Source of the DNA: Deltaproteobacteria bacterium
GTDB taxonomy: Bacteria > UBA10199 > DSSB01
DNA length: 10,676 nucleotides
Reading direction: 5' to 3'
Assembly (NCBI GenBank): GCA_021414045.1
Contig: JAIOPF010000068.1
Location: forward strand, 1-10,676
In this document: positions 1 through 5,708 of the stretch, one piece after another
How the letters are laid out: each line of letters opens with the position of its first letter
Position numbering within the stretch: the stretch's first letter is position 1
Program-made: the position numbers and the translations under genes
The notes under the pieces: generated by a model
What the model was told of the DNA's origin: nothing
Seen by the model: the letters and a program-made list of their open reading frames with translations, nothing else
Databases searched by the model: none

Positions 1-403
1 TGTCTCCCTTCTTGCACTTGGGAAGGACATGGCTTTGAACGATTTTTCTCCAGGCTTCCAGGGTCAAATCGGATTCAAAGCGTAAGACTTTTTGATAGAG
101 CTCGTTGGTCCATTCGAGGGGCCGCACCCCATCCTTCAAACGTTTGGGATCGAAGGGGCGCTTGGGCAGTGCGGCGAAAAAAAAGCCCTTGAGGGAATCG
201 AGGTCTTCCCTTCGGAAACGGTATTGGCCTTTTACTTTGGAAAATTTATGGCAGGCGTTTTTCCACTGAGCGACGGAAAAGCGCCGCGCGTCAATAAAAC
301 CCCGCTGATAGATCTTTTCGAGGGAGGCTTCCGACGCGACCCGAAAGCCCTCTTCTTCAGCGGGATCGAGGTTTTTCCAAACGTAGTCGATGAATTCCGT
401 CAT
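1..403 (-). CDS. Unrecognised protein, N-terminal part (gene runs off the left edge)
   Basis: Read on the minus strand from the ATG at 403-401, the frame stays open for 134 codons to the window edge, so the C-terminus is missing. The visible protein begins MTEFIDYVWKNLDPAEEEGF and is rich in Lys, Arg, Phe and Trp. It has no signal peptide, membrane segment, Cys motif or nucleotide-binding motif, so it looks like a soluble cytoplasmic protein. Codon choice (CTC, GCC, AAG, GAA, TTC) resembles that of the plus-strand genes, which supports this strand over the overlapping plus-strand frame at 92-451. No clear Shine-Dalgarno precedes the ATG. A promoter-like -10 lies only about 10 bases upstream, so the transcript could be nearly leaderless. 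It is divergent from dnaJ and shares the 404-489 gap with it. I do not recognise the family and assign no function. Confidence 0.7.
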   Translation of the reverse strand, partial: MTEFIDYVWKNLDPAEEEGFRVASEASLEKIYQRGFIDARRFSVAQWKNACHKFSKVKGQYRFRREDLDSLKGFFFAALPKRPFDPKRLKDGVRPLEWTNELYQKVLRFESDLTLEAWRKIVQSHVLPKCKKGD

Positions 404-412
404 AATAAGCCA

Positions 413-440
413 AAGATAATCGCAGGATCCGCGTTGACAA
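413..440 (-). promoter_or_regulatory. Possible sigma70-type promoter for the leftward gene
   Basis: On the minus strand TTGTCA (plus 440-435) is followed after 16 bases by TATCTT (plus 418-413), a 5/6 match to TTGACA and a 4/6 match to TATAAT. Transcription would begin around 405-407, only a few bases before the ATG at 403, giving a leaderless or very short-leader mRNA. This is a motif match by eye only. Confidence 0.35.
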
Positions 441-461
441 ACAAAAAATAATGACTATCTA
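434..461 (+). promoter_or_regulatory. Possible sigma70-type promoter for dnaJ and the downstream operon
   Basis: A perfect TTGACA box at 434-439 is followed by a 16-base AT-rich spacer and a weak -10 candidate, TATCTA, at 456-461. This would give a leader of roughly 20 bases before the GTG at 490. It is the only gap on the plus strand large enough for a promoter before the gene cluster. The TTGACA overlaps the candidate -35 of the opposite strand (435-440). No CIRCE-type inverted repeat (the HrcA site often found near dnaJ genes) is present, so heat-shock control by HrcA is not supported here. Confidence 0.4.
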
Positions 462-477
462 GCTCCGGGGAAGCAGC

Positions 478-482
478 AAAGG
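478..482 (+). promoter_or_regulatory. Ribosome binding site deciding the GTG start of dnaJ
   Basis: AAAGG lies 7 bases before the GTG at 490-492. The only nearby upstream ATG in this frame (451) meets a TAG at 460-462, so the GTG is the only workable start. Confidence 0.6.
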
Positions 483-489
483 TCAAGCC

Positions 490-1602
490 GTGAAGCGCGA
501 TTACTACGAAATTCTCAGCATCCATCGAGAGGCCTCGGTCACCGAGATCAAGTCCGCCTATCGCAAAAAGGCCCTCGAGTGCCATCCCGACCGCAATCCC
601 AGCGCGGAGGCCGAAGAGCAATTCAAAGAGGCTTCCGAGGCCTACGAAGTCCTGAGCGACTCCCAAAAACGCGCCGTCTATGACCAATACGGTCACGCCG
701 GGCTGGACAGCCGGGGCTTTCACCATGGCTTCAGCGACATGGGAGATATCTTCAGCAATTTTTCGGATGTCTTCGAGGGTTTTTTCGGAGGGGGGCGTGG
801 GCGCAGCCGCAACGGTCCATCGCCGGGCCAAGACCTCCGGTATGACCTCCAGTTAAGCTTCATGGAAGCTTTTCAAGGCCTTGAAAGAAAAATTGAAATT
901 GAACGCCAAGAATCTTGCGTTTCTTGCGAGGGCCGCGGCTATCCCAAAGGCCACGAGCCCACGACTTGTCGCCACTGCGGAGGCAAGGGCCAACTCTATC
1001 ATTCCCAAGGGTTCTTCACGATTTCCTCCACTTGCGGTTCTTGCCAAGGTCAAGGCCGGGTTGTCAAAGAACACTGCTCCGAATGCCGGGGTCGCGGCAG
1101 CATTGGCCGAAGCAAGAAGCTCAACGTGAAGGTTCCAGCCGGAGTCGACAACGGCAATCAACTTTGCCTGCGTAGCGAAGGGGAGGCCGGCAAAAACGGC
1201 GGACCTCCGGGAGACCTCTATGTCGTTCTCCACGTCGAAGAAGACCATCGCTTCCAACGCCATGGGGCCGAACTGCATTTAGAGCAAAAAGTTTCGATGG
1301 CGGCCGCCGCCTTGGGGCACGAAGTGGAAGTCCCGGTGCCCGAGGGTCATGAAAAGCTGAGGGTCCCGCCGGGAGCCCAAACCGGTGACATCCTCAAACT
1401 ATCCGGAAAGGGGATGCCCAACTTGCGGCATAAAGGTCGAGGCGACCTACTGGTTCATCTTTTCGTCGAAACCCCCAAGAACTTGAGCCCCAAGCAAGAA
1501 GAGTTGCTGCGGGCCTTCCTCACGGAAAGCGGCGAAAAGACAGCCGAAAGTTCCTTTACCAAATCCCCAAAAAAATCTAAGAAGTCCAAGCGCTGGTTTT
1601 AA
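490..1602 (+). CDS. dnaJ: Type I (zinc-finger) DnaJ co-chaperone
   Basis: Cytoplasmic Hsp40 co-chaperone that stimulates DnaK ATPase activity and delivers unfolded substrates. The 370 residues are close to the usual ~375. The J domain spans about residues 4-70 with the DnaK-contacting HPD at 32-34. A Gly/Phe-rich linker follows at about 70-110. The zinc-binding region spans 143-203 and keeps all four CxxCxGxG repeats ([32 protein letters not shown]). Two C-terminal substrate-binding beta domains follow (about 205-345), then a Lys/Ser-rich tail ending KRWF. The start is GTG, with AAAGG 7 bases upstream. No dnaK or grpE is visible nearby, so this may be the main DnaJ displaced from its usual locus or an additional paralogue. 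It stands at the head of the Bat cluster, 11 bases before the moxR frame, but that spacing may be shortened by a deletion. Confidence 0.95.
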   Translation: MKRDYYEILSIHREASVTEIKSAYRKKALECHPDRNPSAEAEEQFKEASEAYEVLSDSQKRAVYDQYGHAGLDSRGFHHGFSDMGDIFSNFSDVFEGFFGGGRGRSRNGPSPGQDLRYDLQLSFMEAFQGLERKIEIERQESCVSCEGRGYPKGHEPTTCRHCGGKGQLYHSQGFFTISSTCGSCQGQGRVVKEHCSECRGRGSIGRSKKLNVKVPAGVDNGNQLCLRSEGEAGKNGGPPGDLYVVLHVEEDHRFQRHGAELHLEQKVSMAAAALGHEVEVPVPEGHEKLRVPPGAQTGDILKLSGKGMPNLRHKGRGDLLVHLFVETPKNLSPKQEELLRAFLTESGEKTAESSFTKSPKKSKKSKRWF

Positions 1603-1613
1603 ATCCAAAATCC
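1601..1613 (+). other. Abrupt dnaJ/moxR junction, possible deletion point
   Basis: MoxR proteins normally carry ~35 residues before the conserved 'VGQ..(V)ER' helix. Here the recognisable homology (KSVVERLLMG, reading back to about 1608) begins immediately after the dnaJ stop codon at 1600-1602. In the moxR frame a TAA at 1578-1580 closes the upstream side. The 6-base sequence AAATCC occurs twice (1601-1606 and 1608-1613), a possible short-repeat footprint, though so short a repeat may be chance. Confidence 0.55.
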
Positions 1614-2468
1614 GTGGTCGAACGCCTACTGATGGGCATACTCCTCGAAGGGCATATCTTGGTAGAAGGCGTTCCTGGATTGGCGAAAACGACGACGGTG
1701 AGGGCCCTGGCGAGGGTCCTCGACGTCAAGTTTCAACGAATTCAATTCACGCCCGACCTCCTGCCGGCGGACTTGATCGGAACCCAGATCTTCAATCCCA
1801 AGACCCAAGAATTCACCGTCAAGCAAGGTCCCATTTTCGCCAACGTGATCTTGGCCGACGAAATCAATCGTGCGCCGGCCAAGGTGCAAAGCGCCTTGCT
1901 CGAGGCCATGCAAGAGAAGCAGGTCACCATCGGCAGCAACACCTTCAATCTCGAGCCGCCATTCGTCGTATTGGCCACGCAAAACCCCATCGAACAAGAG
2001 GGAACCTATCCGCCGCCCGAAGCCCAAGTCGACCGTTTCATGCTCAAGCTGAACGTCTCCTACCCCAGCAAGGAGGAAGAAATCGCCATCATGGATAGGG
2101 CGCGCAGCGGCAATTGGGGAGAAATCACGGCGGGCCTGAATCCCGCCCAGTTGAAAGAAATGCAGGATCTGATCGGCCAGATCTATCTCGATCCCAAGAT
2201 CAAGGATTACATCGTCCGCATCGTCATGGCGACGCGGAATCCCGCCGAGCTCAAGCTCGGTCTGGAAAGCTACATCCAATTCGGGGCTTCGCCTCGCGCG
2301 AGCATCTATCTCCCGGCGAGTACGAGAGCGCCTTCCGCGGCCGCGGCATGGAATTCGAGGAAGTCCGCGAATACCAGCCCGGCGACGAAATCCGTTCCAT
2401 CGACTGGAACGTCACGGCACGCAGCGGCCGGCCTTTCGTCAAAGTCTACCGAGAAGAGCGCGAGATGA
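1614..2468 (+). CDS. moxR: MoxR-family AAA+ ATPase, truncated at both ends
   Basis: Cytoplasmic AAA+ ATPase of the MoxR (RavA-related) clade, thought to act as a chaperone for VWA-domain partners such as the DUF58 and Bat proteins encoded next. Walker A GVPGLAKT is at residues 19-26, the Walker B/DEINRAP signature has D82 and E83, sensor 1 is ATQNP with N124, and the VDRF arginine is R141. The sensor-2 motif GASPRAS starts at residue 224. Residues 1 to about 233 are therefore a near-perfect MoxR core without stops. However, the usual N-terminal ~35 residues are absent. After 'ASIYL' (about 2312) the frame runs through the DUF58 sequence in the wrong phase and ends at 2468, so residues ~234-284 are junk and the C-terminal lid domain (about 70 residues) is missing. 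GTG 1614 has no Shine-Dalgarno. As written it is unlikely to make a functional ATPase. It is either a recent pseudogene or a misassembled intact gene; the intact core favours a recent or artefactual event. Confidence 0.8.
   Translation: MVERLLMGILLEGHILVEGVPGLAKTTTVRALARVLDVKFQRIQFTPDLLPADLIGTQIFNPKTQEFTVKQGPIFANVILADEINRAPAKVQSALLEAMQEKQVTIGSNTFNLEPPFVVLATQNPIEQEGTYPPPEAQVDRFMLKLNVSYPSKEEEIAIMDRARSGNWGEITAGLNPAQLKEMQDLIGQIYLDPKIKDYIVRIVMATRNPAELKLGLESYIQFGASPRASIYLPASTRAPSAAAAWNSRKSANTSPATKSVPSTGTSRHAAAGLSSKSTEKSAR
2307..2316 (+). other. moxR/DUF58 fusion junction, likely deletion of ~300 bp
   Basis: The MoxR reading frame reaches 'GASPRASIYL' at 2283-2312. From 2312 a different frame (offset by -1) encodes the DUF58 hallmark 'PGEYESAFRGRG'. 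In normal operons these motifs are separated by the ~70-residue MoxR C-terminal domain, the intergenic bases, and ~25-30 N-terminal residues of DUF58. All of that is missing. A short direct repeat GCGAG (2298-2302, 2316-2320) flanks the point but is too short to be conclusive. A simple one-base indel would not explain it, because both coding ends are absent. Confidence 0.75.
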
Positions 2469-3112
2469 CGGTCATGATCTTGGTCGACATGTCCGCGTCC
2501 CTCGATTTCGGCACCCGCGGCCGACTCAAGCGCGAATCCGCCGCCGAAGTGGCCGCCGTCCTGGCCTATGCCGCCATCAAGAGCAACGACAAGGTCGGGC
2601 TGATCCTCTTCACCGACCGGGTCGAAAAATTCATCCCCGCGAAAAAGGGCAGGGGGCACGTCTATCGGGTCATCCAAGAGATCCTGACTTTCACGCCGCA
2701 GCACCCCAAGACCCAGGTCCGAGTACCCCTCGAGTATCTCATCCGTGTGATGAACCGGCGGTCCATCTGTTTCTTGATCTCGGATTTCGTCGACGAAGGG
2801 TATGACCGTGCCCTGGCCGTCGCCAAGCGCCGGCACGACATGGTCTGCATCCAGCTTTTTGACCCCGCCGAGGGAGCCTTTCCCAAAGCGGGGTGGATCC
2901 AATGGCGCGATCCCGAGACCGGCGACCTCGAATGGGTGAACAGCTCCCGTGCGGGATTCCAAAAAAAATACCGGGAGCTCTCCGAGAAGATCCTCGCGCG
3001 CCCGCAAAAGACCTTCCAGTCGATGGGGGTGGACTCCGTCCTCATCGACCAGAGCAAGGATTACATCCAGCCCTTGCTGCAATTTTTTCGCTTTCGGGAG
3101 AAACGACAATAA
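2348..3112 (+). CDS. DUF58 / VWA-like protein, N-terminus lost
   Basis: DUF58 proteins are encoded next to MoxR and carry a VWA-like fold; they are probable partners of the AAA+ ATPase. The signature region EFEEVREYQPGDEIRSIDWN is present, followed by the MIDAS-like DMSAS (Asp codon at 2486) and a second metal-site-like segment, 'LISDFVDEG'. Recognisable homology begins at about 2312 (PGEYESAF), giving ~266 residues against the usual ~290-300, so ~25-30 N-terminal residues are missing. The ATG at 2348 is the first plausible start after the junction. The frame is open back to 2114, but that part is only moxR read out of phase. Another ATG at 2465 overlaps the moxR-frame stop as ATGA but would remove the DUF58 core. 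The stop abuts the next gene (TAAATG). No membrane segment is seen. The gene is probably intact in the true genome if the junction is an assembly error. Confidence 0.8.
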   Translation: MEFEEVREYQPGDEIRSIDWNVTARSGRPFVKVYREEREMTVMILVDMSASLDFGTRGRLKRESAAEVAAVLAYAAIKSNDKVGLILFTDRVEKFIPAKKGRGHVYRVIQEILTFTPQHPKTQVRVPLEYLIRVMNRRSICFLISDFVDEGYDRALAVAKRRHDMVCIQLFDPAEGAFPKAGWIQWRDPETGDLEWVNSSRAGFQKKYRELSEKILARPQKTFQSMGVDSVLIDQSKDYIQPLLQFFRFREKRQ

Positions 3113-3688
3113 ATGACGGCGACCCCATTGCCCCAACTTGACCAGATGAAGGACATCCTCGACCTCAAGGACATCCACGCCTGGGATGTGCGCTGGGTTT
3201 GGGCGCTTGGAGCTTCGCTGCTCCTGATCCTCTTGTTGGTCATCGCCCGTTCGCTCTGGAAAAACCGCAAAAAGAAACCCGCCGCGCCCGCCATTCCCCT
3301 GACTCCCTTGCAGGCCGCGCTCAAGAAGCTCGACGACTTGGTCAACAGCCGCCTGGTCGAATCCGGTCAGGTGCGACGTTTTTATTTCGGCCTCTCCGAC
3401 TTGTTCCGCGAATTCATCGAGCGTGAATTGGAGATTCCCGCCTGCGAGGCCACGCTAGAAGAACTGAGACCCAAGCTGAAAAGCTCGGCTTGGCTCAACC
3501 CCGACCAGACTCGGGAGGCGACGGGCCTGCTCGAACTCGCCGACATGGCCAAATTCGCGCGCTACGTGCCGCCTCGAGAGGAAATCGTCGGCAGCGTCAA
3601 GGCCTGCCGCTCTTGGATCACCCAGGTCGCCGAGCAACGCCAAAGGGCATTGGCCGAAAGCCTAAAGCAGAAAGAGGCGGGGGCCTAA
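3113..3688 (+). CDS. DUF4381-type single-pass membrane protein of the Bat operon
   Basis: A 191-residue protein matching the DUF4381 pattern. A short N-terminal segment carries the 'LKDIHAW' motif (residues 18-24), followed by one strong transmembrane helix (about 28-49) and a basic stop-transfer stretch, KNRKKK. A cytoplasmic helical domain (about 60-185) contains 'VRRFYFGLSDLFREFIE', characteristic of this family, and 'ADMAKFARYVPP'. It sits between DUF58 and BatA, the standard place for DUF4381 genes in MoxR-VWA operons. The ATG directly follows the previous stop and GGGAG lies 12 bases upstream, suggesting translational coupling. Its function is not established. The likely role, inferred from position, is a membrane anchor or adaptor in the Bat complex. 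Confidence 0.8.
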   Translation: MTATPLPQLDQMKDILDLKDIHAWDVRWVWALGASLLLILLLVIARSLWKNRKKKPAAPAIPLTPLQAALKKLDDLVNSRLVESGQVRRFYFGLSDLFREFIERELEIPACEATLEELRPKLKSSAWLNPDQTREATGLLELADMAKFARYVPPREEIVGSVKACRSWITQVAEQRQRALAESLKQKEAGA

Positions 3689-4684
3689 ATGCTTCGCTTC
3701 CTCTACCCATGGGTCTTGTTGGGCTTGGCGCTTCCCCTCGGCTTGATGCTTTTCGAACGGTTTCGCCGCGGCGGTCCTTTTTTGCGTTTTCCCCTCACTA
3801 GCGGCGTGCCCACCCTGTTCCGAAGACGCGATGGGTTTTGGATGCGGATCAATCCCATCTTGCTGTGCCTGGCCTTGGCATGCTTGATCGTCGGACTCGC
3901 GCGACCCCAGCGCGGCCGGGCCGAGACCGAGGTGACCAGCGAAGGCATCGACATCATGCTCGCCATCGACGCCTCCGGCAGCATGGCGGCGATGGACTTC
4001 AAGCTCGACGGCGAGGCGGTCAATCGGCTCACCGTCGTGAAAAAAGTCGTCTCCGAATTCATCCAACAACAGAAGGGCGACCGTCTCGGCATGGTGGTGT
4101 TCGGCGACGAGGCCTACACCCAATGCCCGCTGACCTTGGACTATGACGTCCTGACCCAATTGCTCGACCATGTCGAAGTCGGAATCGCCGGCGACGGCAC
4201 AGCCATTGGAGATGGCTTAGCCCTGGCCGTCAAGCGACTCAAAGACCTACCGGGAAAATCGCGGGTGGTCATCTTGCTCACCGACGGCCGCAACAACGCC
4301 GGCTCGGTCTCGCCCGAAAAAGCGGCCGAGATCGCCAAGACCTTCGGCATCAAGGTTTACACCATCGGCATCGGAACCAAGGGGCCCGTGCCTTTTCCGC
4401 AACCGGGAATCTTCGGCAATCGCCTGATCTACGTCGATTTGGACATGGATGAAGAGACCCTCGAGAAGATCGCCAATGCGACCAACGGACATTACTACTT
4501 CGCGACCGACACCAAGAAACTCGAGGCTATCTATCAAGAGATCGGCCAACTCGAGAAAACCAAGGCCAAGGTCAAACATTACGAAGTCTACGAGGAGTAT
4601 TACGCATACTTCGGATTCGCGGCCCTAGGGCTAGTGCTGCTCGAAGTGTTCCTCGGCAGCACTTGGCTCCGGAGGTTGGCCTAA
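3689..4684 (+). CDS. batA: BatA, VWA-domain membrane protein
   Basis: Inner-membrane protein with a cytoplasmic or membrane-proximal VWA domain. The 331 residues match the usual BatA length. Two N-terminal hydrophobic segments (about 5-22 and 55-70) are followed by 'GLARPQ', then the VWA domain with a complete MIDAS: DASGS at 94-98, T171 in 'GDGTAIGDGLA' and D199 in 'LLTDGRNN'. A C-terminal membrane helix lies at about 307-323. BatA typically reads 'DxSGSMxAxDF' after the MIDAS loop; here it is SGSMAAMDF, within family variation. The ATG directly abuts the DUF4381 stop (TAAATG), with AAGAGG 11 bases upstream. One base separates it from batB, so the two are probably made together and may form a VWA pair. 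BatA is assigned over BatB from gene order and the 'DGTAIGDGL' motif. Confidence 0.9.
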   Translation: MLRFLYPWVLLGLALPLGLMLFERFRRGGPFLRFPLTSGVPTLFRRRDGFWMRINPILLCLALACLIVGLARPQRGRAETEVTSEGIDIMLAIDASGSMAAMDFKLDGEAVNRLTVVKKVVSEFIQQQKGDRLGMVVFGDEAYTQCPLTLDYDVLTQLLDHVEVGIAGDGTAIGDGLALAVKRLKDLPGKSRVVILLTDGRNNAGSVSPEKAAEIAKTFGIKVYTIGIGTKGPVPFPQPGIFGNRLIYVDLDMDEETLEKIANATNGHYYFATDTKKLEAIYQEIGQLEKTKAKVKHYEVYEEYYAYFGFAALGLVLLEVFLGSTWLRRLA

Positions 4685-4685
4685 G

Positions 4686-5705
4686 ATGCGCTTCAACCAT
4701 CCGGACTTGGTCTTCCTTTTCTTCCTTGTCCCGCTATTGCTGGCTTTGCTCCTCTACCAGGGACGACGACGCAAAAAGGCCTGGCGGGCCTTGGCAGACG
4801 CCGAACTTCAAGGCCGCTTGATGCCCAACCGCTCGCCCTGGCGTCTGCTCTTAAAAAACACCTTAAAAGTAGCCGCGCTTTGCTTCTTGGTCCTTGCCCT
4901 GATGGAGCCGCAATGGGGCATGAAGGAAGAAGAGGTCACGATGAAGGGCGCCGACCTCATGTTGGTCATGGACGTCTCGAATTCGATGCTGGCCCAGGAC
5001 ATCAAGCCCTCGCGGCTCGAACGCATGAAGCGCAAATTGCGGGACCTGCTTGAAATCCTCGCCGGAGACCGCGTCGGGCTCATCGCTTTCGCCGGACGCA
5101 GCTTTTTGCTCTCGCCGCTGACTATCGACTACGGAACTCTCGAAATGTTCATCGACGAGCTCACGCCTCAAACCATACCCGTCCAGGGCACCGACCTCAG
5201 CGGGGCGCTTTCCCTGGCCATCAAGGCCATGAACGACAAGGATTCCGCCAAGGCCATCATGGTTTTTTCCGATGGGGAGGATTTTAGCGAGAAACTCGAT
5301 AAAATGATCGATGTCTTAAAAGAGAAGAAAATCAAGATCTTCGCCCTGGGCTTTGGCACGGCGGAAGGAGCTCCCATCCCGGAATCGGGAGGTGGATTTA
5401 AAACAAACTCCGACGGCCAGATGGTCGTATCTAAGTTGAAGGAAGAGGCCTTGAAAGACCTGGCCCTTCAAACGGGGGGCGCCTATGTCCGGGCGGTGAC
5501 GGGTGACGAGGATTTAAAGCGCCTCTACGTCAAGGGCGTCCGAGGCGCGCTCGAATTGAGTGAGTTGAAGGCGGCTCGAAAACAGGTCTGGGAAAGTCGA
5601 TTTTATTGGCCCTTAGGCCTCGCCTTGGCTCTTCTAGTTCTGGAACGCTTGGTTTCCGACTCCAAGCGGACCAAGAAAAAGCTTAATTTCGCGAACGGAT
5701 ATTAA
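4686..5705 (+). CDS. batB: BatB, VWA-domain membrane protein
   Basis: Second VWA protein of the operon, 339 residues and a paralogue of BatA. Membrane helices lie at about 8-24, 59-73 and 307-323, with the BatB-like 'LALMEPQWG' just after the second. The MIDAS is complete: DVSNS at 96-100, T169 in 'VQGTDLSGAL' and D196 in 'FSDGED'. 'DVSNSM.A.D..PSRLERMK' is the typical BatB version of this loop. A basic tail (SKRTKKK) follows the last helix on the cytoplasmic side. GGAGG at 4671-4675, inside the end of batA, serves as ribosome binding site with a 10-base spacer. In some bacteria BatB is fused to the TPR protein BatC; here they are separate genes 3 bases apart. Confidence 0.9.
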   Translation: MRFNHPDLVFLFFLVPLLLALLLYQGRRRKKAWRALADAELQGRLMPNRSPWRLLLKNTLKVAALCFLVLALMEPQWGMKEEEVTMKGADLMLVMDVSNSMLAQDIKPSRLERMKRKLRDLLEILAGDRVGLIAFAGRSFLLSPLTIDYGTLEMFIDELTPQTIPVQGTDLSGALSLAIKAMNDKDSAKAIMVFSDGEDFSEKLDKMIDVLKEKKIKIFALGFGTAEGAPIPESGGGFKTNSDGQMVVSKLKEEALKDLALQTGGAYVRAVTGDEDLKRLYVKGVRGALELSELKAARKQVWESRFYWPLGLALALLVLERLVSDSKRTKKKLNFANGY

Positions 5706-5708
5706 AAA

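Noticed and set aside
92..451. Plus-strand 119-codon open frame at the left edge
   Set aside because: The minus-strand frame over the same bases has codon use like the neighbouring genes and continues off the edge; the plus frame has no ribosome binding site and an improbable composition.
404..489. CIRCE/HrcA operator upstream of dnaJ
   Set aside because: The TTAGCACTC-N9-GAGTGCTAA inverted repeat is not present.
2114..2311. Upstream extension of the DUF58 frame to the ATG at 2114
   Set aside because: These 66 codons are the moxR sensor region read in the wrong phase and do not resemble a DUF58 N-terminus.
2300..2320. Programmed -1 frameshift making a MoxR-DUF58 fusion protein
   Set aside because: No slippery heptamer or downstream hairpin is evident. 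A frameshift would not account for the missing MoxR C-terminal and DUF58 N-terminal residues, so a deletion fits better.
2306..3178. Minus-strand 290-codon open frame opposite DUF58
   Set aside because: His/Asp/Gly-rich antisense translation typical of a shadow; the forward frame carries the DUF58 and MIDAS motifs.
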